A stretch of 64,000 nucleotides of DNA, taken from the NCBI RefSeq assembly GCF_910594985.1, contig NZ_CAJVCE010000009.1:1-64000 (forward strand). Direction: 5' to 3'. The stretch's first letter is position 1; each line of letters opens with the position of its first letter. This DNA comes from Paenibacillus allorhizosphaerae (GTDB lineage: Bacteria > Bacillota > Bacilli > Paenibacillales > NBRC-103111). A program made the position numbers and the translations under genes. Shown piece after piece: positions 43,382 through 51,660 of this stretch. The notes beneath the pieces are model-generated. The model did no database searches, had not been told where the DNA came from, and saw nothing but the letters and a program-made list of their open reading frames with translations.

Positions 43382-43881
43382 ACATTATGAAATGGCTCAT
43401 ACGCCTTTATCCGAAATCATGGCGCGACCGATATGAAGAGGAATTCATAGCGATGTTGGAGCAATACGACAAGTCTCGGGCAGCCGACATATTGGATATG
43501 ATCCTTGGCGCTGTGGATGCGCATATATATCATAATGTCAAAAACAACCATCTTCCTCAGACTATTCCCTTAAAAGGAGGAGCTGCAAGCATGCAATCAC
43601 CATTTGAATCCGGTGCGATCGATAAAACGTTGGCCCAAAAAGTAGTGGAAGAGGGCATCATTAAGCATCAATTGATGATGCAATATGTCGATGTTGCGTA
43701 CGCCCCTTCATTTGTCGATCAAAAGCCAACGCTGACCTTTTATTTCCGGGCGGATCATCGTCTCGAGTTGGGACCGTTATGCAAAGATTTAGGATCCGTT
43801 TACAACCAACGGATTCAGTTAAAACAAACAGGACGCATGACTCCCATACCGCAAGCAGACTCTCATGAGGCAACGGTATGA
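43378..43881 (+). CDS. Hypothetical protein coupled to PadR
   Basis: The 167-residue protein begins MNIMKWLIRLYPKSWRDRYE EEF, a sequence style common to PadR-partner proteins in the Paenibacillaceae. The rest has no clear membrane segment and no recognised domain (FYFRADHRLELGPLCKDLGS). Its ATG overlaps the PadR TGA by four bases. Such partners often mediate the response that the regulator controls; the function is unknown. Confidence 0.65.
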   Translation: MNIMKWLIRLYPKSWRDRYEEEFIAMLEQYDKSRAADILDMILGAVDAHIYHNVKNNHLPQTIPLKGGAASMQSPFESGAIDKTLAQKVVEEGIIKHQLMMQYVDVAYAPSFVDQKPTLTFYFRADHRLELGPLCKDLGSVYNQRIQLKQTGRMTPIPQADSHEATV

Positions 43882-43895
43882 TACCATGTAAATAA

Positions 43896-43915
43896 GGAGC
43901 TGCCGCGGTAGCTCC
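43896..43915 (+). terminator. Hairpin after the PadR operon
   Basis: GGAGCTGCC-GCGGTAGCTCC is a near-perfect inverted repeat carrying the CTGCCG core of the repeat family. No long T run follows, so its efficiency is uncertain. Confidence 0.5.
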
Positions 43916-44051
43916 TCTAATCCTCCAAATTGACCCATATAATCGCGCCGTTCGAATGCTTACACGGCTTCGGCCGTTCAAACAATAGCCTACATCAACC
44001 AAAAACCGGCTACCGCAACAGCCGGTTCCACGCCAAACTAAGTCGATCCCG

Positions 44052-45695
44052 TTATCCTTTCACATCAACCCGCAATTCTTTGGACGGATTATCGGTATAA
44101 TACCAGAAAATATAGAGCTCCGCATCCGTTCCCGTAAAGTTGGGGTACATATCAATCGACTGGTTGTTGCCGTCACCATACATATTAGCGCTCACACGCC
44201 TGCCAACGATGGAACTTTTTCCAGTACCCATGTACGTTTGATTGATCCCGCCAAAGCTTGGGTCCGCGGACTCGCTCTGCACGTAAAGATTTCCGTCCTG
44301 CTTGTAGTAGGTCCATTTTACATCATAGCCGCCGACCTGCGTGGTCGAGGTTTGTTTTTGCTCGGTTATGCCTTTCAAACGGATCGGTTCTTTGGCGTCT
44401 CTGTGTTCGAGCACCTCATATTTGGCGATGAGCGTCATCTGCGTCTGCTCAGTCACTTGCAGTCCTGGAGGAAGCTCAAAGCGGAACGTCGTTTCCTCGC
44501 GATTGTCTCCCCCGTACCAAATGCCTCCGTTCAGCACTTTGCCGTTCACTTCCAAAGCATAGTTCACGAACGGGAACCGCAAATATTTCTCATGACTGGC
44601 TTTGATCCGGATTTGCGTCGGCGTCACAATCATTTCCTTGAGCACCATTTGCTTCTCCGCATGCGCAATAGGAATGTTCAAATTCCTTTTGATGGTACCG
44701 CTCAGCATCTGCTTTTTATCCAAATGTAGATCGTAGGTCCACGTTTTGTCGATCCGCCGATCCTCCCGCGTATAGAGCAGCTTGTATTTGACGGTCGGTT
44801 CCTGCAAATCGCTTACCGCGAAATGCTGTTGGCCGGTGTATTCCCCATGCTCCCCCGGTTTGCCGAATACGCCGGAAGCCGCGTCCTTGACGAGGGTATC
44901 CCCTTTGAACACGCCGATCCGAGGATGCGACCAAGCTTGGGCATCCGCGTCACTAAAAGCAACCGCAGAAGCGAACATCACTTTATCCCCTTGAATAAAA
45001 GGCTGCAGTGTCAGCTTGCCGATCCCGTCCTGCTGAATATCGAACAATTGCGATTTGTTCTCGAACGGCCGAAACGCAATATCGCGCTGCACGGAGGAAA
45101 AAGATTGCAGTTTTTGCGCCGTGAATCGAACGTCGGCTTCCTGACCTTCCGGCGTCCACTCCGTCTCGAAATAGCCGGTCCACGCTTTGTTCGCTTGATC
45201 CCATGACTGACTGTGCCGTCCTTCAATGACGTTGCCCTTACTATCCGTCAGCTGCATCTTGGCAAAGTACAAGCTGTCCTTCTCCGAACCGCCGTCAGTC
45301 TTCAAGCTGTACAGCAGTACCGTCCGGTTATCGTCCACGATGGCGGTATGTACGGTCAGCTTGGCGCCGTCCTGCGTCACCGACTTCTCAATGCTTTGCC
45401 CCAAGCCTTGCTGCAGCGCAGATTGAATTCCGCTGCGATAGGAAAGGATTTGGTCCCAGTTATACGAGATGGCCGCTACTACCGGGGTAGCCACTAGCAC
45501 CGCGGAAAGAATCGAGATCACTGCTGCTTTGCGAAGGCGCCTGCGCTTCGGGGCGTTCATATCTACCGGCTGCAGCTTATCGCCGGGCCCGGGCAGCGTC
45601 TTCTCCAGCCGGTTCCACATCGCGTCAAAGTCCGGGTATTCCAGCTGCTTGTCTTCGTTTATCAATCTGGAAAAAGTTTGCTCCTCTTTATCCAT
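44052..45695 (-). CDS. DUF4179 membrane protein, likely anti-sigma partner
   Basis: The 547-residue protein has a short cytoplasmic N-terminus (about 1-55), one membrane segment (57-76, KAAVISILSAVLVATPVVAA) and a large extracellular DUF4179 region. The region includes NWDQILSYRSGIQSALQQGL and many beta strands. Its ATG 45695 overlaps the end of the sigma gene by 8 bases (ATGGATAA), so the pair is translationally coupled. The topology is that of an ECF anti-sigma factor with an exported sensory domain. AGAAGG precedes the ATG. Confidence 0.8.
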   Translation of the reverse strand: MDKEEQTFSRLINEDKQLEYPDFDAMWNRLEKTLPGPGDKLQPVDMNAPKRRRLRKAAVISILSAVLVATPVVAAISYNWDQILSYRSGIQSALQQGLGQSIEKSVTQDGAKLTVHTAIVDDNRTVLLYSLKTDGGSEKDSLYFAKMQLTDSKGNVIEGRHSQSWDQANKAWTGYFETEWTPEGQEADVRFTAQKLQSFSSVQRDIAFRPFENKSQLFDIQQDGIGKLTLQPFIQGDKVMFASAVAFSDADAQAWSHPRIGVFKGDTLVKDAASGVFGKPGEHGEYTGQQHFAVSDLQEPTVKYKLLYTREDRRIDKTWTYDLHLDKKQMLSGTIKRNLNIPIAHAEKQMVLKEMIVTPTQIRIKASHEKYLRFPFVNYALEVNGKVLNGGIWYGGDNREETTFRFELPPGLQVTEQTQMTLIAKYEVLEHRDAKEPIRLKGITEQKQTSTTQVGGYDVKWTYYKQDGNLYVQSESADPSFGGINQTYMGTGKSSIVGRRVSANMYGDGNNQSIDMYPNFTGTDAELYIFWYYTDNPSKELRVDVKG

Positions 45696-46209
45696 ATGCC
45701 TTCTCATCCTTTCCACGATGAATTTCCCCCTTAATCATCATCAGCCTCATCAGCTTCAATGCCTTATTCAAACGCGACTTGACCGTCCCAACCGGGATGC
45801 CGAGAATGTCCGCGATCTCGTTCAAGCTGCATTCGTTCAAAAACCGAAGCGATACGACCGCCTTCATTTTCCCGGGCAGCCTGCGCAGCAATAGCATCGC
45901 TTCCGTTACGGTCTCCCGTTCCTCGGCAATCGTCTCGGCGGCCTTCTCCGTCACCGGCGCAGGCTCGAGCTCGAGTCGTTTTTGTTTGGTTCTGGCACGG
46001 CTATCTTTCTTCAAATGGTTGAGGCAGTGATTTACCGTTACGCGCATCAGCCATGTTTTCAAATATTCGACCTTCCTCCAGTCGTGCCGGAATACGGTCA
46101 TAAACACTTCCTGACACACATCCTCCGCATCGGCGGCATGGTGCAACATATAATAGCATGTTCGGTAAACGTCCTTACTGTATGTTTGAAATAACTCCTT
46201 CTCCGTCAA
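45688..46209 (-). CDS. ECF RNA polymerase sigma factor
   Basis: The 173-residue sigma-70-like factor has region 2 (VYRTCYYMLHHAADAEDVCQ / EVFMTVF) and region 4 (LPGKMKAVVSLRFLNECSLN, EIADILGIPVGTVKSRLNKA). TTG 46209 is the chosen start: AAAGGAGG sits seven bases ahead, and the longer frame to 46245 is not supported. Coupled to DUF4179. A self-promoter of ECF type was looked for upstream: TGAACC is present at 46272-46267, but the spacing to a CGT box is short, so autoregulation is not claimed. Confidence 0.88.
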   Translation of the reverse strand: MTEKELFQTYSKDVYRTCYYMLHHAADAEDVCQEVFMTVFRHDWRKVEYLKTWLMRVTVNHCLNHLKKDSRARTKQKRLELEPAPVTEKAAETIAEERETVTEAMLLLRRLPGKMKAVVSLRFLNECSLNEIADILGIPVGTVKSRLNKALKLMRLMMIKGEIHRGKDEKAYG

Positions 46210-46334
46210 GCTGTGCCCTCCTTTCCGTTTCTGACCTATAAACAACGTCAGCCGTCAAAAGGTTCATTTGATTTTCCCATTGCGCTATGAAAATGATAAA
46301 ATGTTTCTAACCGCAATGAAAGGTGGAAAAAACG

Positions 46335-47129
46335 ATGGGATATGCATTCACGATCGAGCCCATTACGTATAGCGCCTTTGAAGACGAAACGGCGCAGATG
46401 GATCAGTGCAAAGAATGGGGCTTGCTGTCCGAGAAAGCGACCAAAACGAAAGCATTTTATTACAAGCGGGGCAGCCTCCACTTGGCCTGCACCATTGTCG
46501 GATATGTCGATGAGATGACGGCGGTCATTGAACTCGAGAATGGGCAAAAGCACTGCATTCACCCTTCGTATCTGAAAGAGATGCAGGCCGCGAATTACGG
46601 ACAGAAGGTCGGAACGGTGACGGAGGAAACCGCCGCACCGGAGACGGCTGACCTAGGGGCCGAGCAGGAAGCGGCTCCGGTCGCCGCGGAAACGAAAGCG
46701 CCGGAGTCTGAAATCGATGCTTCTACCGGCGAAGAAACGGACGCATCAGGGGCCGAAGAAGCCGCGGCGGACAAGCCTAAGGCCGAACAACCGCCGAAGG
46801 AAAAGGCGAAAAAGGGAAAGGCTGCAAAAATTGAGCTGCCTGAAGAGAAAGTCAAGATGACCGCCACCGTTCAGCAGTTCACGACCGTGCCGAACCATTT
46901 CACCGAAACCGACGATGAAGTGATCGTCTACGAGGCGGTATCCATCGTGGATCCTGCCATCGAGCTCGGCGCCGCGTGGTCCAGCTACAGCAATACGCTG
47001 AAAAAGCTGGAGCTCAGCGTCGGCGACGCGATAACGTTCGAAGCGAAAGTCGTAGCCAAGAAGTTGACCAAGCATCCCGTGCCTTACAAAATCAACAATC
47101 CGGCTAAAATTCAAAAAGCGGAAGCTTGA
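46335..47129 (+). CDS. Hypothetical protein with Ala/Glu/Pro-rich linker
   Basis: The 264-residue protein has an N-terminal domain (about 1-90: MGYAFTIEPITYSAFEDETA) and a low-complexity acidic linker (about 95-165, rich in A, E, P, D and repeated AAPE/EAAP types). A C-terminal domain follows (about 170-264: VKMTATVQQFTTVPNHFTET). No signal or membrane segment. AAAGGTGG precedes ATG 46335. Neither domain is recognised. It lies between the sigma locus (divergent) and a strong terminator. Confidence 0.7.
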   Translation: MGYAFTIEPITYSAFEDETAQMDQCKEWGLLSEKATKTKAFYYKRGSLHLACTIVGYVDEMTAVIELENGQKHCIHPSYLKEMQAANYGQKVGTVTEETAAPETADLGAEQEAAPVAAETKAPESEIDASTGEETDASGAEEAAADKPKAEQPPKEKAKKGKAAKIELPEEKVKMTATVQQFTTVPNHFTETDDEVIVYEAVSIVDPAIELGAAWSSYSNTLKKLELSVGDAITFEAKVVAKKLTKHPVPYKINNPAKIQKAEA

Positions 47130-47137
47130 ATGAAGAG

Positions 47138-47177
47138 CGGAAGTATGCGTCGGCGTACTTCCGTTTTTTTATTTTTT
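47138..47177 (+). terminator. Strong terminator
   Basis: CGGAAGTA (47138-47145) pairs with TACTTCCG (47156-47163), followed by T7-A-T7 (47164-47178). Confidence 0.9.
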
Positions 47178-47251
47178 TAAGCCACCGCATCCGGGAAAAA
47201 TTTTGCTACAATAGGATTTGGTTTTCATTATCCCAAAGGAGGAGAATGGGC

Positions 47252-48508
47252 TTGAATCTGTTTCACATGATACCCGAGCTTCGTCAGAAGCTGTTCGGAC
47301 GGTTTTGGAACCCGATGTTGGTCACCGTCATCGCGGGTGTGCTGAGTGCGCTCTATTTTGGGGTCACCGGCACGTTTTGGGCGGTAACGGGTGAATTTAC
47401 CCGTTTTGCCGGCCACGGTATGGAGTGGTTCGGAATCGACCCTCACAAGCTTTCGTACATTGAACAAATTATGCATCTGGAGGGCAGTCCCATCGACCGG
47501 ATTGACGGCTGGGTCGTCACCGGCATGTTTCTGGGCGCCCTGCTCAGCGCGCTGATGGCAGGGCAGTTCAAGCTGCGCCTTCCGAAGCAAAAACGCAGAC
47601 TCGTTCAAGGCTTCGTCGGCGGCATCATCGCCGGGTTCGGCGCGCGTCTTGCGATGGGCTGCAACCTCGCTTCTTTTTTTACGGGCATTCCGCAATTCTC
47701 GTTCCATGCCTGGCTCTTCATGCTCGGGATGGGCATCGGCACTTGGATCGGCGTGAAGCTGGTGCTGCACCCGCTGCTGCTGGGCAAACCGAAGCTTGAG
47801 AAAGCAGCCCCCAGGCCTCGTTCGATGGTATCCACTACGCCGAAGGTCCAGCCCTGGATCGGGCTGGTCGTGCTGGCGGCAGCCGTCGTCTTTATCGCAA
47901 CGGAGTTCGCAGCCGGTAAACCGAAGCTGGCCTTGGCCGGTATGTTCGGAGTAACCTTCGGCTTGCTGATCCAACGAGGGCAAATCTGCTTCACATCCGC
48001 CTTCCGCGATTTGTGGGTCACCGGGCGCGCCACGATGGCCAAGGCGCTTTCCGTAGGCATCATCGCCGCAACGTTATGCACTTCCGTCATCATTTCGCTC
48101 GGCGTTCCGCAAAAAATTATGTGGGCCAGCCCGGGCGCGCTGATCGGCGGACTGCTGTTCGGCATCGGGATCGTCGTCGCCGGAGGCTGCGAAACCGGAT
48201 GGATGTACCGCGCGATGGAAGGCCAACTGCAATACGTTGTGGTCGGCGCAGGCAACATCGTAGGCGCCGGTCTGCTGGCATGGGGATGGGATCACTGGTC
48301 GTTATATGTGAAGCTGGTGGAAGGCTACCCAAAATACAATCTCGTATCGGAGTGGGGCTGGAGCGGAGCGATTTTCGCCACCGTCGGGCTGATGCTCGCT
48401 TTCTACCTATTCGCATTCTTTTGGGAGAAGCGCGTCCGTTATAAAGCGGACCGCAAGGGTCAAACCGTGCTAATGAAAGCCGGCGTGGCGAGAAAGGAGA
48501 TGGCTTAA
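47252..48508 (+). CDS. tsuA: Thiosulfate/sulfur uptake permease of the YeeE/YedE (TsuA) family
   Basis: The 418-residue polytopic protein has about 9-11 helices. It contains the conserved cysteine motifs that guide thiosulfate in TsuA: RLAMGCNLASFF, RGQICFTSAFRD and GGCETGWMYRAM. The N-terminus is cytoplasmic. TTG 47252 is proposed because AAAGGAGG ends two to three bases before ATG 47246 but eight before the TTG; both are in frame. Followed two bases later by the TusA-like gene, as in known tsuA-tsuB operons. Convergent with a DsrE-like gene. Confidence 0.88.
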   Translation: MNLFHMIPELRQKLFGRFWNPMLVTVIAGVLSALYFGVTGTFWAVTGEFTRFAGHGMEWFGIDPHKLSYIEQIMHLEGSPIDRIDGWVVTGMFLGALLSALMAGQFKLRLPKQKRRLVQGFVGGIIAGFGARLAMGCNLASFFTGIPQFSFHAWLFMLGMGIGTWIGVKLVLHPLLLGKPKLEKAAPRPRSMVSTTPKVQPWIGLVVLAAAVVFIATEFAAGKPKLALAGMFGVTFGLLIQRGQICFTSAFRDLWVTGRATMAKALSVGIIAATLCTSVIISLGVPQKIMWASPGALIGGLLFGIGIVVAGGCETGWMYRAMEGQLQYVVVGAGNIVGAGLLAWGWDHWSLYVKLVEGYPKYNLVSEWGWSGAIFATVGLMLAFYLFAFFWEKRVRYKADRKGQTVLMKAGVARKEMA

Positions 48509-48509
48509 G

Positions 48510-48779
48510 ATGAATCCACTTCGGGCGGAAGACTACAAGCCGGAGCAAATCCAACCGACCATGACGTTGAATTTGGAAGGAGAGCCTTGCCCCTACCCCG
48601 TCGTCTATAGTCTGGATGCGATGGAACAGCTGCGAAAAGGGGAAATTTTGGAGGTCATCGCCGATTGCCCACAATCGTTCCATGCCGTGCCGGAAGAAGC
48701 GCGGCGTGCCGGGTATGTGCTGCTCGGCGTGCCGGTGACGGACGGACCGACGATCCGCTTTTATATTTTAAAGCCTTAA
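48510..48779 (+). CDS. tsuB: TusA-like sulfur-carrier protein (TsuB)
   Basis: The 89-residue SirA/TusA-fold protein has the active CPxP motif (Cys27-Pro-Tyr-Pro30 in EGEPCPYPVVYSLDAMEQLR) and DCPQSFHAVPEEARRAGY. In known systems it works with TsuA to receive imported thiosulfate sulfur. AAAGGAGA precedes ATG 48510, which follows the tsuA stop by one base. Confidence 0.88.
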   Translation: MNPLRAEDYKPEQIQPTMTLNLEGEPCPYPVVYSLDAMEQLRKGEILEVIADCPQSFHAVPEEARRAGYVLLGVPVTDGPTIRFYILKP

Positions 48780-48787
48780 GCAGCGCC

Positions 48788-48836
48788 CAAACCTCCTGCC
48801 CCGCTTCCGCTAGCGGAGCCGGAGGTTTTCGTTTTT
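48788..48836. terminator. Bidirectional terminator of tsuB and the DsrE-like gene
   Basis: AAACCTCC (48789-48796) pairs with GGAGGTTT (48821-48828) around an inner CCGCTAGCGG palindrome, followed by TCGTTTTT. Confidence 0.8.
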
Positions 48837-48861
48837 ACGCGGTTCGATTCAAGGCATTCTT

Positions 48862-49200
48862 TTAAGAAATCGTAAACACTTCGTGCTCGGCCGAAAGCTC
48901 GATGAAACGCTTCATCGTCGATATTTCCCCGGCGTACAGCTTGTCCGACACTCCGTAATAATCGGCGCATGTTTTGCAAGCGAGCACCGGTACGCCCTGC
49001 TCCTGAATTTCTTTCAGATGCAGCGATGCGACGGATGCGTCCGTTAAGGCAAGCACCCCTCGATGCATGCAAAAAATAGCGGCCGGCTTCCCTTCCTCCT
49101 GCTTGAGAATCGTAAAGAACGATTCCAGGATCGATTGCCCAAGCTCCCCGTCGCCTTTTCCCCAGCTGTCCGTACTAAGCAAAATCACTTTATTGCGCAT
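48862..49200 (-). CDS. DsrE-family (YedF C-terminal-like) sulfur-relay protein
   Basis: The 112-residue protein has the DsrE/F fold: VILLSTDSWGKGDGELGQSI at the N-terminus, HRGVLALTDASVASLHL, then VPVLACKTCADYYGVSD with Cys75 and Cys78. ATG 49200 fits AAGGAGGACG; the longer frame to 49239 has none. It resembles the C-terminal domain of YedF, which in other species is fused to a TusA domain. Here the TusA part is the separate convergent gene tsuB. Likely co-functional with the thiosulfate system. Confidence 0.8.
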   Translation of the reverse strand: MRNKVILLSTDSWGKGDGELGQSILESFFTILKQEEGKPAAIFCMHRGVLALTDASVASLHLKEIQEQGVPVLACKTCADYYGVSDKLYAGEISTMKRFIELSAEHEVFTIS

Positions 49201-49391
49201 CGCAACGTCCTCCTTGAATAATATCGGTTCCTGTTCCATTGTATCAGAAATGCTTTCTTTTAGCCGATTCCCATTGGGCTATAAAAACCGCAATCAATAA
49301 GAAACGTCCGCTCGTATTTTTTGTTAATATCAAACTGTAGAAGTAACTTCCAGGGATAACCAAGCAAACATAAAATGAAGGAGTTGGCCGT

Positions 49392-49898
49392 ATGAAAACG
49401 AAAATTCAAAAAATCACTCCGAATCTATGGTTCGACACACAGGCCGAAGAGGCGGCGAAGCATTACGTATCTATTTTTAAAGATGCCCAGATCGGTAGAA
49501 TTACCCGCCATGGAAAATCGGAACTGGCCGAAGTCCACGGGATCCCGGAGGGGACGGTCATGACCGTCGAATTCCAGTTGGAAGGGCAGCAGTTCGTTGC
49601 CTTAAACGGCGGGCCGCATTTCCAATTTACGGAGGCCATATCGTTTATCGTCCACTGCGAATCGCAGGAAGAGATCGATTATTATTGGGACATGCTTGGC
49701 GAGGGCGGGGATGAGAAGGCCAAAGTGTGCGGGTGGCTAAAGGACCAGTTCGGCGTATCGTGGCAAGTGATTCCTGCCGACCTGAGCGAGATGATCAGCG
49801 GCCCCGATCCTGCACAATCGCAAAGAGTGATGAACGTATTGCTGCAAACAAAAGCCAAAATCGATATGAATGCTTTACGGCAGGCGTATGAAGGTTAA
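49392..49898 (+). CDS. PhnB-like VOC family protein
   Basis: The 168-residue protein of the PhnB/3-demethylubiquinone-methyltransferase-like (VOC) family has ITPNLWFDTQAEEAAKHYVS at the N-terminus, FVALNGGPHFQFTEAISFIV in the middle and CGWLKDQFGVSWQVIPADLS near the end. AAGGAGTT precedes the ATG. The function of these proteins is not established despite the annotation names. Single gene. Confidence 0.85.
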   Translation: MKTKIQKITPNLWFDTQAEEAAKHYVSIFKDAQIGRITRHGKSELAEVHGIPEGTVMTVEFQLEGQQFVALNGGPHFQFTEAISFIVHCESQEEIDYYWDMLGEGGDEKAKVCGWLKDQFGVSWQVIPADLSEMISGPDPAQSQRVMNVLLQTKAKIDMNALRQAYEG

Positions 49899-50070
49899 AA
49901 AAGATTCAGCTTCTTGAACTAACAGCGGAGAAACCGACACGGCAGGAAGAGCATGTTGCAATTTCACTGGACCTTAGCCTAGATGAAGTCTCGACTCCCG
50001 GCTATTTCCTGAAAATTCCTCACATCGTACACTAAGACTATAAAACAACGATATGAGGAGCGTCATTCTT

Positions 50071-50460
50071 ATGAAAAAAGCAATCTGTTCTATCCTTGCC
50101 ATTATGTTAACAACGGGCAGTTTTGCAGGGTCAATCTCCGCTTCCTCCGCGGTGAAGGAACCGACCGTGAGTACTGCTACCGCAGCCGCACAAACTACAC
50201 TTCCTCCACTCGACCCTGGAGCGATGCGTGAAGTGCTCTCCGGCCTACCGAACTCGAAAGCCACGGCGGCCCTGGTCTACGTTGGAACCCCGACGGACAG
50301 CTGGATGGGAGCATCCGGCGTAGCCGATATCGCTTCCAACGCCCCTGCGCGGGCCGACGGCAGATTCCGCATCGGCAGCATCACCAAGGTGTTTACCGCG
50401 GCTCAGGATCAAAATCTGTTGGGCCTCAACATCGGAATGGCCGCCTTCGGCATAAAATAA
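50071..50460 (+). pseudogene. Truncated serine hydrolase (beta-lactamase/DD-peptidase type)
   Basis: The 129-residue product has a signal peptide (about 1-30) and the catalytic Ser-x-x-Lys region (FRIGSITKVFTA). It then ends after only 20 more residues, where the family needs about 250 more, including the YxN and HxG/KTG motifs. The tail (AQDQNLLGLNIGMAAFGIK) does not match the family, so the rest was lost, probably by a deletion. GAGGAGC precedes ATG 50071. The terminator behind it looks intact. Confidence 0.7.
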
Positions 50461-50470
50461 GGACAAATCA

Positions 50471-50509
50471 AAAACCAAGCCCACATGTCCACCACGGGCT
50501 TGGTTTTTT
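50471..50509 (+). terminator. Terminator behind the truncated hydrolase
   Basis: AAAACCAAGCCC (50471-50482) pairs with GGGCTTGGTTTT (50496-50507), followed by TT and a G. Confidence 0.8.
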
Positions 50510-50721
50510 GTTTACACGTATTCTGTTAAGATCCTTCTACCCGCTTCCTGAAATAAACAGCGGATTCCTCATACCGGCCATTCCCCTTTCCAGGCATCAT
50601 TCAACTGCAGGTGGAATTGTTTTTTTGGAGATTCAACCAACAATTGATAGATTGAACCGAATCCGTATGATAACCTGATTACGAACAGAGCGCTCTGAAC
50701 TATTTTTAGGGAGGTTCATCC

Positions 50722-51543
50722 ATGCTCGATATTTCAAAGATCGGCGCATATATTTCGCGTCTCCGCAAAGAAAAAGATATGACTCAATTGGAATTGGCAG
50801 AAAAGTTGAATATAAGCCATCAAGCCGTGTCCAAATGGGAACGAGGCGATTCCATGCCTGACATCGGGACGCTTCCTTTATTGTCCGAACTTTTTCAAGT
50901 ATCCGTCGACGATTTGCTCCACGGCGGCGAGCGTAAGGAAGCGCGCGGCCTCGGGGCCATAGTCGAGCAACTGGCTAACGAACAGCCGGGGAAAGTGGCC
51001 GAGTTGATCAATACGGGGCAAAGCGATCCGGAACAACTGGTGGCGATCGCGCCTTTGGTTAAAGCGAGCACGCTGGATCATATTGTCGATCATATGGAGA
51101 AAGATACGCTTCAGGTGAAGGAGCTGATCAAGCTCGCTCCTTTTCTTCATCAAGATACGCTGCACCATCTGGCCGAAAATGTCATCGAAGGGGCGAACGA
51201 CGTAGAGAAATTAGCCGGACTCGCTCCTTTTTTGGGGAAAGAATGGATTCAAAAGCTCGTTATGATCGTTCACGAAAAAAATCTCGAGTGGAAAACGGTC
51301 TCCAAGCTTGCTCCTTTCAGCTCGCCGGAAACTTTCGATTGGCTGGTCGATCGATGCATCGAGGGGCATTTGGATAACAAAAAAATGAGCAGTCTAGCTC
51401 CTTTTTTGAAAAAAGAGCATCTTCTCAAGCTTGTAAAGGCAGTGGAATCAGGACGGCTGCCTTTCGCATTCCTTACTCCATTTGCTCCATTTCTGGACCG
51501 GTCGGTACTTGGAGATATTGTCGTCCAAAAAATGCAAGCTTGA
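50722..51543 (+). CDS. XRE-type regulator with six 29-residue LAPFL repeats
   Basis: In the 273-residue protein, residues 7-65 are a Cro/CI-type helix-turn-helix (TQLELAEKLNISHQAVSKWE). The rest is an exact tandem array: the tripeptide LAP (IAP, FAP) occurs at 109, 138, 167, 196, 225 and 254, a period of 29 residues each time, within the motif LAPFL-x-x-E/D. Each unit looks like two short helices, so an alpha-solenoid (TPR/ARM-like scaffold) is predicted; the family is not named. AGGGAGG precedes the ATG. Alone, with a terminator. Its partner is probably a peptide or protein. Confidence 0.8.
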   Translation: MLDISKIGAYISRLRKEKDMTQLELAEKLNISHQAVSKWERGDSMPDIGTLPLLSELFQVSVDDLLHGGERKEARGLGAIVEQLANEQPGKVAELINTGQSDPEQLVAIAPLVKASTLDHIVDHMEKDTLQVKELIKLAPFLHQDTLHHLAENVIEGANDVEKLAGLAPFLGKEWIQKLVMIVHEKNLEWKTVSKLAPFSSPETFDWLVDRCIEGHLDNKKMSSLAPFLKKEHLLKLVKAVESGRLPFAFLTPFAPFLDRSVLGDIVVQKMQA

Positions 51544-51560
51544 GAATGATATACAAAATG

Positions 51561-51590
51561 CAGGCGGCCGAATCAAACTTCGGCGGCCTG
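51561..51590 (+). terminator. Terminator of the XRE gene
   Basis: CAGGCGGCCGA pairs with TCGGCGGCCTG with two mismatches, followed by CTCTTATC. A weak terminator. Confidence 0.5.
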
Positions 51591-51660
51591 CTCTTATCGA
51601 CGCGGGGCTTGTCGACGACGGCCGGTTCATCGCCCCCCTACCCTCGCCCTATCCGGAGGA

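Noticed and set aside
46245..46290. Possible autoregulated ECF promoter ahead of the sigma gene
   Set aside because: TGAACC is present but the spacing to a CGT box (13 bases) is too short compared with the usual 16.
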